From: Arthrobacter zhangbolii
Lineage (GTDB): Bacteria > Actinomycetota > Actinomycetes > Actinomycetales > Micrococcaceae
Direction of reading: 5' to 3'
Assembly (NCBI RefSeq): GCF_022869865.1
Contig: NZ_CP094984.1
Location: 1,550,001-1,614,000, forward strand
Length of the DNA stretch: 64,000 nucleotides
Under the pieces are notes generated by a model. That model was given only the letters and a program-made list of their open reading frames with translations, ran no database searches and was not told the origin of the DNA. Of this stretch, positions 1-7,332 are shown in pieces. The translations under genes and the position numbers were made by a program. Numbering within the stretch: the first letter of the stretch is position 1; each line of letters opens with the position of its first letter.

Positions 1-1043
1 CCAACCACGCCCACCTTGGTGACCGGGCGGGCAAGCTTTTTGTCCGGAGCGCCGGCGGGACGCTTGCCGCGCTTCTGGACCAGGTCCAGGAACGCGTAGA
101 CGGTGGAGCTGAACTGCGGCGTCTGCATCAGTTCGGCCAGGGCGTCGCACTCGGCTTCGCGGGATTCCTCGCGCGTCCAGGTTTTGCCGTTCTCCAGCAG
201 GTCCAGGACCTTGGCCGGCGCCGGTGCGGCGTTGGAGGTCTTGGCCTCCACAAAGGCGCGGCCCTTGGCGACGGCGGCGTCCCATGCCTCGCCCACGGCA
301 GCCGGCTCGACGGCATTGGGCCGCTGTACCTGCTCCTCGCCGGTGATGACGCGGGCGGCCCAGGTGAGGGACTGCTCCAGGAAGTCGGCCGGTTCGAACA
401 GGGCGTCGGCGATGCCCAGGTCATAGGCAGCCTTGCCGTTCAGGGTGCGGTTGTTGCTCAGCGGGTTCTCGATCATCACCTTGACGGCGTTCTCGGGCCC
501 GATCAGGCGCGGCAGCAGGTAAACCCCGCCCCAGCCCGGAACCAGGCCGATGAAGGCCTCGGGCAGGGAGATCGCACCGGCGCCGGTGGACACCGTGCGG
601 TAATCGGACTGCAGGGCAATTTCCAGCCCGCCGCCCAGTGCCACACCGTTGATGAAGGCGAAGCTGGGCACACCCAGGCTGCCCAGCTTGGCGTACACGT
701 CGTGTCCCAGGCGGGCCATGGCGTAGCCGGCTTCGAAGTCGGAGATGCCCTTTACCGCGGACAGGTCGGCACCGGCCACCAGGTAGAACGGTTTGCCGGT
801 GACGCCGACGCCGACAATCTCGCCGGCCTCGGCGCGCACCTTGAGCTCGTCCAGCTTTTCACCGAGTTCGAGCAGGGTGTTCGGGCCCAGCGTGGTGGGG
901 CGGGAGTGGTCGACGTCGTTGTCCAGGGTGATCAGCGCGAAGGTGCCGGCGTTGCCGGGCAGCTGGACGTCCGAGACATACGAGTGGGTGACAACCTCGG
1001 TGGGGAAGAGGCCCGCGAGGCGCTGGTAATCGGGAGCTGACAT
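1..1043 (-). CDS. fadB: 3-hydroxyacyl-CoA dehydrogenase / enoyl-CoA hydratase, FadB/FadJ type (partial, 3' end outside window)
   Basis: Multifunctional beta-oxidation enzyme, expected to hydrate enoyl-CoA and oxidise the 3-hydroxyacyl-CoA with NAD. The visible 347 codons hold an N-terminal crotonase domain, with the oxyanion-hole region VALGGGLEIALQSDY and the downstream SLPEAFIGLVPGWGG stretch. A charged linker follows, and the Rossmann domain begins (KVGVVG) exactly at the window edge. The ATG at 1043 overlaps the TAA of the upstream thiolase by one base (TAATG), so translation is probably coupled. Together with the thiolase it forms a classic fadA-fadB pair acting on long-chain acyl-CoA in the cytosol. 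The C-terminal dehydrogenase part cannot be checked here. Family is secure; chain-length preference is unknown. Confidence 0.93.
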   Translation of the reverse strand, partial: MSAPDYQRLAGLFPTEVVTHSYVSDVQLPGNAGTFALITLDNDVDHSRPTTLGPNTLLELGEKLDELKVRAEAGEIVGVGVTGKPFYLVAGADLSAVKGISDFEAGYAMARLGHDVYAKLGSLGVPSFAFINGVALGGGLEIALQSDYRTVSTGAGAISLPEAFIGLVPGWGGVYLLPRLIGPENAVKVMIENPLSNNRTLNGKAAYDLGIADALFEPADFLEQSLTWAARVITGEEQVQRPNAVEPAAVGEAWDAAVAKGRAFVEAKTSNAAPAPAKVLDLLENGKTWTREESREAECDALAELMQTPQFSSTVYAFLDLVQKRGKRPAGAPDKKLARPVTKVGVV

Positions 1044-2284
1044 TACTTCGTTGCCTCCGTGGAATCGGTGTTGTAGTCGGGGTGGTTCGGGTTTTCCCAG
1101 ATCACGGTGGCACCCATGCCCAGGCCGATGCACATGGTGGTCATGCCGTAGCGGACGCTCGGATCTTCCTCGAACTGGCGGGCCAGCTGGTTCATCAGGC
1201 GCACGCCCGAGGATGCCAGCGGGTGCCCGACGGCGATGGCTCCGCCGTAGCGGTTAACCCGGGGATCATCATCTGCAATGCCGAAGTGGTCCAGGAAGGA
1301 GAGCACCTGGATGGCGAAGGCCTCGTTGATTTCGAACAGGCCGATGTCCTCGATGGACAGGCCGGTCTGCTTCAGCACCTTTTCGGTTGCGGGAACCGGT
1401 CCGTAGCCCATGACCTCGGGCTCGACGCCGGCGAACGCGAAGCCGACCAGGCGCATCTTCACGCCCAGGCCGAGTTCCTCGGCAGCTTCGGCTGAGGCGA
1501 GCAGGGCGGTGGTGGCGCCGTCGTTCAGGCCGGCGGCGTTACCTGCCGTGACGCGGCCGTGGGCGCGGAACGGGGTGCGCAGCTCGGCCAGGTCCTCAAC
1601 TGTGGTGCCCGGGCGCGGCGGCTCGTCCACAGTGTTCAGGGTCCAGCCGGTGCCGGGCTTCTTGGTGGCAACCGGTACCAGGTCAGGCTGGATCTCGTTG
1701 TTGGCGTAGGCCTTGGCGAGCTTCTCCTGGCTGGCGGCGGCGTACGCGTCAGTGCGTTCCTTGGTGATGTTCGGGAACCGGTCGTGCAGGTTTTCTGCGG
1801 TATTGCCCATGTTCAGGGCGGCCGGATCCACCAGCCGCTCGGTCATAAAGCGGGGATTCGGATCGGCGTCCTTGCCCATCGGGTGGTTGCCCATGTGCTC
1901 CACGCCGCCGGCGATGACGACGTCGTAGGCGCCGAAGCCGATGCCCGAGGCAGTGGTGGTTACGGCGGTCATGGCGCCGGCGCACATGCGGTCGATGGCG
2001 AAGCCGGGCACTGTGCGGGGCAGCCCCGCGAGCAGGGCGGCGGTGCGGCCGATGGTCATGCCCTGGTCACCGGACTGGGTGGTGGCGGCAATGGCTACTT
2101 CGTCGATCCGTTCCGCGGGGAGGGAGGGGTTGCGGCGCATCAGTTCGCGGATGCACTTGACCACCAGGTCGTCTGCACGCATTCCGGCGTAGATGCCCTT
2201 TTCACCGGCCTTGCCGAACGGAGTCCGTACTCCGTCTACGAAAACTACGTCCCTGATCTGCCGTGATCGGCTTTGTGGGCTCAC
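1043..2284 (-). CDS. fadA: acetyl-CoA C-acyltransferase (3-ketoacyl-CoA thiolase)
   Basis: Thiolase performing the last step of beta-oxidation (3-ketoacyl-CoA + CoA to acetyl-CoA + shortened acyl-CoA). About 413 residues, the normal length. Visible catalytic elements are the nucleophile Cys in DRMCAGAMTAV, NEAFA, GGAIAVGHPLASSG and the second Cys in CIGLGMG. The frame stays open to 2434, but I chose the GTG at 2284: a strong AGAGGAG ribosome site lies 7 bases upstream and the residues ahead of it are not thiolase-like. First gene of the two-gene fad operon, with a palindromic operator about 50 bases upstream of the start. Confidence 0.95.
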   Translation of the reverse strand: MSPQSRSRQIRDVVFVDGVRTPFGKAGEKGIYAGMRADDLVVKCIRELMRRNPSLPAERIDEVAIAATTQSGDQGMTIGRTAALLAGLPRTVPGFAIDRMCAGAMTAVTTTASGIGFGAYDVVIAGGVEHMGNHPMGKDADPNPRFMTERLVDPAALNMGNTAENLHDRFPNITKERTDAYAAASQEKLAKAYANNEIQPDLVPVATKKPGTGWTLNTVDEPPRPGTTVEDLAELRTPFRAHGRVTAGNAAGLNDGATTALLASAEAAEELGLGVKMRLVGFAFAGVEPEVMGYGPVPATEKVLKQTGLSIEDIGLFEINEAFAIQVLSFLDHFGIADDDPRVNRYGGAIAVGHPLASSGVRLMNQLARQFEEDPSVRYGMTTMCIGLGMGATVIWENPNHPDYNTDSTEATK

Positions 2285-2330
2285 GTACTTACTCCTCTTT
2301 GAGATATGAAACGGAACAACGTCCGACTCG

Positions 2331-2350
2331 ATGTTACTCGTGAGTAACAT
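2331..2350. promoter_or_regulatory. palindromic operator upstream of the fad operon
   Basis: Perfect inverted repeat ATGTTACTC-GT-GAGTAACAT (9-bp arms, 2-base centre), 47 bases upstream of the thiolase start. The shape fits a TetR-type fatty-acid repressor site. The regulator is not in this window, so the assignment is inference. Confidence 0.7.
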
Positions 2351-2480
2351 AGGCCGCAAGGACCGCGGGCGCCACTCAGGGAGCGAATCCGCTATGACGT
2401 GGATCATGCAGGTCCCGCCACCGACCCTACCCACATACCGCCGGAAACCGCAGCAGGATTTCCGCTGCTACCGTGGTCCG

Positions 2481-3507
2481 ATGGATGCCGTTGCCGATCC
2501 CGCGCTGGCGGCGTGGCTGACCGAAGTGCGCGCCGCTCCCGCCATCGCTTGCGCAGATACGCCGACTGCGCGCCCCGCGACCGCGGGAAGCGGGCCCGGG
2601 ACTGTCCGAGGTACGCGGGATCGAAATCCCCGCCCGGGAGGACCCGATCGGCGAACGCCGCGGCGGCGGAACGCGGGCGGGGACCGGAAGTATTACGGAC
2701 CATGTCCCGCTCCGGGCACGGCTGTACCGCTCCGGCCCCGACGCGCTGCCACTGACGGTTTTTGTGCATGGCGGGGGATTTGTCTTTGGTGGCTTGGAGT
2801 CCCACGACCGGCTGTGCCGCAGGCTCGCACTGCTGGCCGGCACCGCGGTTCTGGCAGTGGACTACCGGCTGGCGCCGGAGCATCCTGCTCCCGCCGCGGT
2901 GGACGACGTCATGCGGGCATTGGAATGGGTGGCGTCCCGGCCGAAGGAGCTGGGGCAGCTGCTGCCGGGGACAGGCCTGGCAGGAGACAGCGCCGGCGGG
3001 CTGATTGCCTATCTGGCGGCCTGCGGGCTGGCCGGCACGCCGGCACTGCCTGATGTGTTGTTTCTGGCCTACCCGAATGCCGATCTCAGTCTGAGTCTGC
3101 AGAGCGTCTCTGAGAAGGGGGAAGGCTGGGGGTTGTCCGTGCAGGACCTGGCGTTCTACATTGCCCAATGGGTTCCGGACGCGTCGCTGCTGGGGAAGTT
3201 CAGTCCTGTGGAAGTGGCCCGGGCGCAGCCGTTGCCGGTCCGGACGCTGCTCGCGACCGCCGGACACGATCCCCTGCGGGATGAAGGGAAGCTGCTGGCC
3301 GAAGAACTGGCCCGGGGCGGCACCGACGTCGAGTATCGGCCGCATCCTGACCTGGTGCACGGGTTCCTGACCCTCGACGCCGTCTCGCCTGCTGCCCGCC
3401 ATGCCGGCGACTCCCTGCTCGCTGCCTACGGTTCGCTACTGTCGCACACCGCTATGCTGCGGCGGGACCGGAACGCCCCGCCGGATGCGCCGAACGGCGC
3501 GACGTAA
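2481..3507 (+). pseudogene. alpha/beta hydrolase, hormone-sensitive-lipase family, apparent frameshift
   Basis: Esterase/lipase of the HSL (family IV) type. Signatures are HGGGF (oxyanion hole, around 2767), GDSAGG (nucleophile Ser, about 2990), the acid in AGHDPLRDEG and the His in LVHGF near the C-terminus. The coding continuity is broken. The ATG at 2481 starts MDAVADPALAAWLTEVRAAP in one frame, while from about 2521 the plausible protein (SLAQIRRLRAPRP, then SEVRGIEIPARED, then ITDHVPLRARLYRSGPD) continues in the next frame with no start codon until the GTG of the HGGG motif at 2764. One extra base near 2521-2560 explains this. If the GTG were used, the enzyme would lose its N-terminal cap. 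Could be a real inactivating frameshift or a sequencing error. The last 56 bases overlap the convergent membrane-protein gene. Confidence 0.8.
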
Positions 3508-3856
3508 GCCGTTGATCCACCAATGCACCCACAGCGCTGGCGACCCACAGGATCAGAGCGGATAAAAGCCAGTCGCCAATTCCGGTGACCGTCACACCGC
3601 CCGGGAAAAGGCCCGCTATCAGCAGGGCAAGAAGAGCCGCAATCAGCCCGGTTCCACCCAGGAACGCCGGTGCGTAGCGGTGCGCCGCCTTGGAAACCAG
3701 CGGGGTCAGGACCGCCTGGGCCAGGACAACAACCACCACCGCCACCAGGAAACCGGGCAACTGGATGTCGAAACCGGACACCCACCACAGGCTCAGCAGC
3801 AAGCCTGCGCAGGCAGCCAGAATCTGGATCCCTACGGTGCTCAGGATGTTTTTCAT
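3452..3856 (-). CDS. small four-helix membrane protein (phage holin superfamily IV-like)
   Basis: About 134 residues with four predicted hydrophobic helices: ILAACAGLLLSLWWV, LVAVVVVVLAQAVLTPLV, GLIAALLALLIAGLFPGG and WLLSALILWVASAVGALV. It ends in a polar Arg/Ala tail. The layout resembles the mycobacterial phage-holin-family proteins common in actinobacteria; the function of that family is not established. I took the ATG at 3856 because AGGCGG lies nine bases upstream; a GTG three codons earlier (3865) is possible. Tail-to-tail overlap with the hydrolase. Confidence 0.7.
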   Translation of the reverse strand: MKNILSTVGIQILAACAGLLLSLWWVSGFDIQLPGFLVAVVVVVLAQAVLTPLVSKAAHRYAPAFLGGTGLIAALLALLIAGLFPGGVTVTGIGDWLLSALILWVASAVGALVDQRLTSRRSAHPAGRSGPAAA

Positions 3857-3964
3857 GGTGTTCACCCGCCTGCCGAAAAGGCTGTTTGTGCCATTCCCAC
3901 AAGGCTAGGGCTGCAGGGCGGGTCCGGGACCACCCTCATGGGGTGAGCCGCCGGGCTGCGGAAA

Positions 3965-6553
3965 CTAGGCGACATGGCCGTGCCTGAACGCTGCTTCCAC
4001 TGCGTCATGACGGTTGGTCACACCGAGTTTTGAATACAGGATACGGACATGGGTTTTGACCGTATTGACTGACAGCTGCAGGTCTTCTGCCACTTGTCTG
4101 AGCGAAAGGTGAGAGGGGAGAAGCGTAAGGATTTCCAGTTCACGTGGTGTGAGTGCGCTGATATTCTCCGGCGTCCGCTGCTGCAGCACCGTGCGTACCG
4201 CCGCCGCTTCCGGCCCGTGACCGCCCACCCGCTCCATCAGCAGGGACCTTACCTCCGGTCCCGCCCCCGCCAGGGGCCGCAGGACGTCCAGGTCCACAGC
4301 CTTCCGCAGTGCCAGGGACAGATGCCCGACGGCGCGGGCCCGCTGCCCGTTGCGCAAAGCGGTTAGACACTCCAGCAGGGGAACTTCCACTGCAGTCCAG
4401 GCCAGCAACGCGGGAAGGCTTTCCTCCCGAAGCTGGCGCAGGTGATGCGCCGCTGACTCCGCCCTGCCGGCGGAGTCAGCGGCGGCAGCACGGAGCAGGC
4501 AGAGTTCCGCGGTTCCGCCGAGCGGCCGTTGCGCCCAGTCCAGGACTTCGCCGGCCCGCCGGGGATAGCCGTGGGACAGAGCTGCAGAATGCTCGATAAG
4601 AGCAGTCCAGGCACTCAGTGCACCGGCGAAGGGCGCCTCGGGGTCGAGCATAAGCCGGGCGGCGAGCAGGCCGTCCAGCCCCCGCTGCACCTCACCGAGG
4701 TCAAAAAGGGCGCCCGCTTCCAGCAAGGCGGCAGCAGAACGCATCGCTGCGCCGAGCCCGGCGGGGGTGGGCTCAAGTGCGTCGAGGTTCCCCGCCGCAT
4801 CGACTGCCAGGTTATGGGCTGAGACGGGCTCCAAACGGAGGAGCGCCTGGCCGGCGTACACCAGGCTGACGGCTGCATGCCGGGGACCGGGCTGCCGGAC
4901 GCGGGCCGGGGATCGGGCGCGGGCATCCCGCAGCAGGCCGGCCGCCCTGCGGTTGTTTCCCTGCAGCTGGGCCCCGATGGCCTGATCAAACAGGCTCCTG
5001 CCGGCCAGATAACCGTTGTGGACAGCAGCTGCCTCGGATAAGGCTTTCGCAGCGGACTCCTGGGCAGCGGAATAGCGTCCGCTGCCGAGCAACGCCACAG
5101 CATTCGCCAGTGTCGCCTCGATCCGGATGCCCGGAAGGGCGGCGGCGGAAAGCGCTGCCGGGCGGACCCCGGATCCGGGGAATGGCCGGGACCAGCCGGA
5201 GCTGAATAAGGTGCTCCGCGCCTGTACGAGTTCACGAAGTGCCTCCGACTCGCGAGGCATTGCCGACCGCCAGGCAAGGTCTGCCGCCTGCAGGTACCGG
5301 GAAGCCGCCGTCGGCTCCAACTGCACCGAGTGGGCCAGCGACGCGATCAGGCTGAGTCTGCCATCCGAGGTGACTTCGGCGTCGCCCAGCAGCGACAGTG
5401 CAGCGAGCACGGCATCCGATTCCCCGGAGTGGACCAGATCGGCGCCGTGGTGGGCCAGGACGGCTGCGAGGTGGGGCCCCTCACCGGACGCTGCCGCATG
5501 GCGCAGGCATGCCGCGGCGCTGCCTGCGGTGCTGTGCCAGGATGAGGCTCGGCGGTGTAGCCGGCGAAGCCCGGCGGGATCGGCCCGCCAGAGCATTTGC
5601 AGCAAATGCTGCCGCAGAACCGGACGCAGCACGAACGCCTGCTGCCCGCGGCGCTGAATCAGGCCCTGCGTGGCGAGTCGGCCCAGAATGGTCCCGGCGT
5701 CCGGAACCCCGCAGAGCGCAGCCGCCTGGGCAGGCTCACTCGTGCCGCAAATACACGCAGCCGCGATCACCCGGATTTCCGTCAGCGTCAGCGCGGGCAG
5801 TACCGTCCGGTCCAGGTAGGCAGCAATCGTCCCGCTCCGGTCCTCCACGGCGGGGCGGGCAGGGGATCGGTCGCCTTGCAGGTATCCCAGTGCGAGGGCG
5901 GTGCACGCAGGCCAGCCGCCACAGTCCGAATGGATCTGCCGGACGGTGCGTTGCCCTGCACCGGGAACCGCCAGGGCGGCCAGAGCGGAGGTCTCCGCAG
6001 CGGAGAAGGCAAGGTCCTCGGCCCGCAGGTCCAGGAGGCGGAAGGCAAGGCGGGCATCGGTCGCGTCTATGGCGGTGCTGTCCCGCGTGGCAACAATGAC
6101 TTGGAACGGGACGGGGTCCCGGTTCAGCAGGGCGCGGAACCACGACTCTCTTTCAGCCGCCCTGAAACCCTCAACGGCGTCGAACACCAGGCGGATCCGG
6201 GACCCGGTGAGTTTCCGGGTGAGGAATGCCAGGGCATCATCCAGGCCGCCGGGCGGCTGAAGTGCGCCCGCATTCCCTTCCGGCACAACCCGTGCCGCCT
6301 GCAGGCCGGCCATAATGGCCGGCCACACCGTGCCGCCGTCCCGCGGAACCACCCACACCGGCTGTGGCCTCAGTGTGCCGGACCATTGCCGCAGCAGCGT
6401 GGTTTTGCCGTATCCGGGCGGGGCCGCGATGAGAACCGGACCTGTGGTGCCGCCCAGGCGTTCGAGAAGGTGTGGGCGGGGGATAAGCGCCGGAAGCGTT
6501 CCCCTGGCGGAAGGTGCTGCCGCGGGCTGGGGGTGGGCCGCTGAAGTCTCCAC
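3965..6553 (-). CDS. LuxR-family regulator of the LAL/MalT type (STAND ATPase)
   Basis: 862-residue transcriptional activator. The N-terminus has a P-loop (APPGYGKTT, about residues 43-51) followed by an ATPase module. The middle is a long Ala/Leu-rich helical region of TPR character. The C-terminus (about 800-855) is a LuxR helix-turn-helix (LTPRELEILTLL, then LSLRQVAEDLQLSVNTVKTH). In this family, ligand plus ATP drives oligomerisation and DNA binding. The inducer is not deducible. It stands alone: the gene downstream is a small membrane protein and the one upstream a SHOCT protein. The start ATG is at 6553. Confidence 0.92.
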   Translation of the reverse strand: METSAAHPQPAAAPSARGTLPALIPRPHLLERLGGTTGPVLIAAPPGYGKTTLLRQWSGTLRPQPVWVVPRDGGTVWPAIMAGLQAARVVPEGNAGALQPPGGLDDALAFLTRKLTGSRIRLVFDAVEGFRAAERESWFRALLNRDPVPFQVIVATRDSTAIDATDARLAFRLLDLRAEDLAFSAAETSALAALAVPGAGQRTVRQIHSDCGGWPACTALALGYLQGDRSPARPAVEDRSGTIAAYLDRTVLPALTLTEIRVIAAACICGTSEPAQAAALCGVPDAGTILGRLATQGLIQRRGQQAFVLRPVLRQHLLQMLWRADPAGLRRLHRRASSWHSTAGSAAACLRHAAASGEGPHLAAVLAHHGADLVHSGESDAVLAALSLLGDAEVTSDGRLSLIASLAHSVQLEPTAASRYLQAADLAWRSAMPRESEALRELVQARSTLFSSGWSRPFPGSGVRPAALSAAALPGIRIEATLANAVALLGSGRYSAAQESAAKALSEAAAVHNGYLAGRSLFDQAIGAQLQGNNRRAAGLLRDARARSPARVRQPGPRHAAVSLVYAGQALLRLEPVSAHNLAVDAAGNLDALEPTPAGLGAAMRSAAALLEAGALFDLGEVQRGLDGLLAARLMLDPEAPFAGALSAWTALIEHSAALSHGYPRRAGEVLDWAQRPLGGTAELCLLRAAAADSAGRAESAAHHLRQLREESLPALLAWTAVEVPLLECLTALRNGQRARAVGHLSLALRKAVDLDVLRPLAGAGPEVRSLLMERVGGHGPEAAAVRTVLQQRTPENISALTPRELEILTLLPSHLSLRQVAEDLQLSVNTVKTHVRILYSKLGVTNRHDAVEAAFRHGHVA

Positions 6554-6603
6554 CGTGCGATTCTAGGTCCCTCCGGACCAGTTTGACCCGGCGGACTGCG
6601 ATC

Positions 6604-6648
6604 GGGTGCCGGTACTTCGGGTGCCTGTACTTCGGATGCCGGTACTCA
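6604..6648. repeat. three tandem 15-bp repeats
   Basis: Units GGGTGCCGGTACTTC, GGGTGCCTGTACTTC and GGATGCCGGTACTCA lie end to end between the LuxR-type regulator and the SHOCT gene. The last unit contains the SHOCT stop codon. No function visible. Confidence 0.85.
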
Positions 6649-7023
6649 GGACAAGGCCAGGGATTTCAGCCGCTCGAACTCCGGCTCAGTGATCTGTCCT
6701 TCTTCCAGCAGATCGTGTGCGGACGCAATCTGCTGTGCCGGCGACGTGCTGTCAGCTACCCGCCGGATATAGCTTTCGTTTTGCTCGGTAACTTCCCGGG
6801 CCCTTTGTTCGCTGCGCAGGGCCATGCCCCGGCCCCGGGCGATGATGTAGGCCAGCGCTGTAATAAACGGCGCGAAAAAGAGGAAGAAAACCCATACCGC
6901 CTTCGCGAATCCGCCCAACTCCCTGTCACGGAACAGATCGGAAATGATCTGAAACAACAGGATCAGGTAGGCCACGAAGAGGAACGCAACAACAATGCTC
7001 CAGATCGATTCCCAAAAAGTCAT
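6646..7023 (-). CDS. SHOCT domain membrane protein (PLDc_N-SHOCT)
   Basis: 125 residues. Two hydrophobic helices at the N-terminus (about 8-30 and 40-62, with FFLFFAPFITALAYIIARGRG) match the PLDc_N arrangement. A linker (SEQRAREVTEQNESYIRRV) and a C-terminal SHOCT domain (HDLLEEGQITEPEFERLKSLAL) follow. SHOCT is a short helical domain often attached to membrane or stress proteins; the role is unknown. Ribosome site GGAGAG lies upstream of the ATG. Monocistronic. Confidence 0.85.
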   Translation of the reverse strand: MTFWESIWSIVVAFLFVAYLILLFQIISDLFRDRELGGFAKAVWVFFLFFAPFITALAYIIARGRGMALRSEQRAREVTEQNESYIRRVADSTSPAQQIASAHDLLEEGQITEPEFERLKSLALS

Positions 7024-7332
7024 GGCTCAGCTCTCCTTTAGGTTCACCTATGGCGGGACCGGAGGTGCGGGGGTGGGATGCAGCGGCCGGACAATGCCAC
7101 GGAGGTGATGCTCCATTGTGGAGCCGGTTTACAGGCGGATGAAACGGTTCCGGAAAACCGAAAAGGCAGGCGCGCGGAATTCACCCGGTCCAGGTGAGGC
7201 GTCAGTCCGGAGTCCAAAGCCTGGAAGTCCCGCCCAAGGCTGCCGCCGCAGGCCCGGTAACCGACGTTGACGCTCTTGGCTGAAAGCATGCTTAGCGTTT
7301 AGTCCCCTGCCTCGGTCCTCGCTAACCTGAGA
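7024..7332. other. intergenic region between divergent SHOCT and uvrA-like genes
   Basis: 309 bases with no convincing coding frame. It must hold the divergent promoters. A TTGACG-like hexamer sits near 7267, but I see no well-spaced partner, and no clear operator palindrome. Confidence 0.5.
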
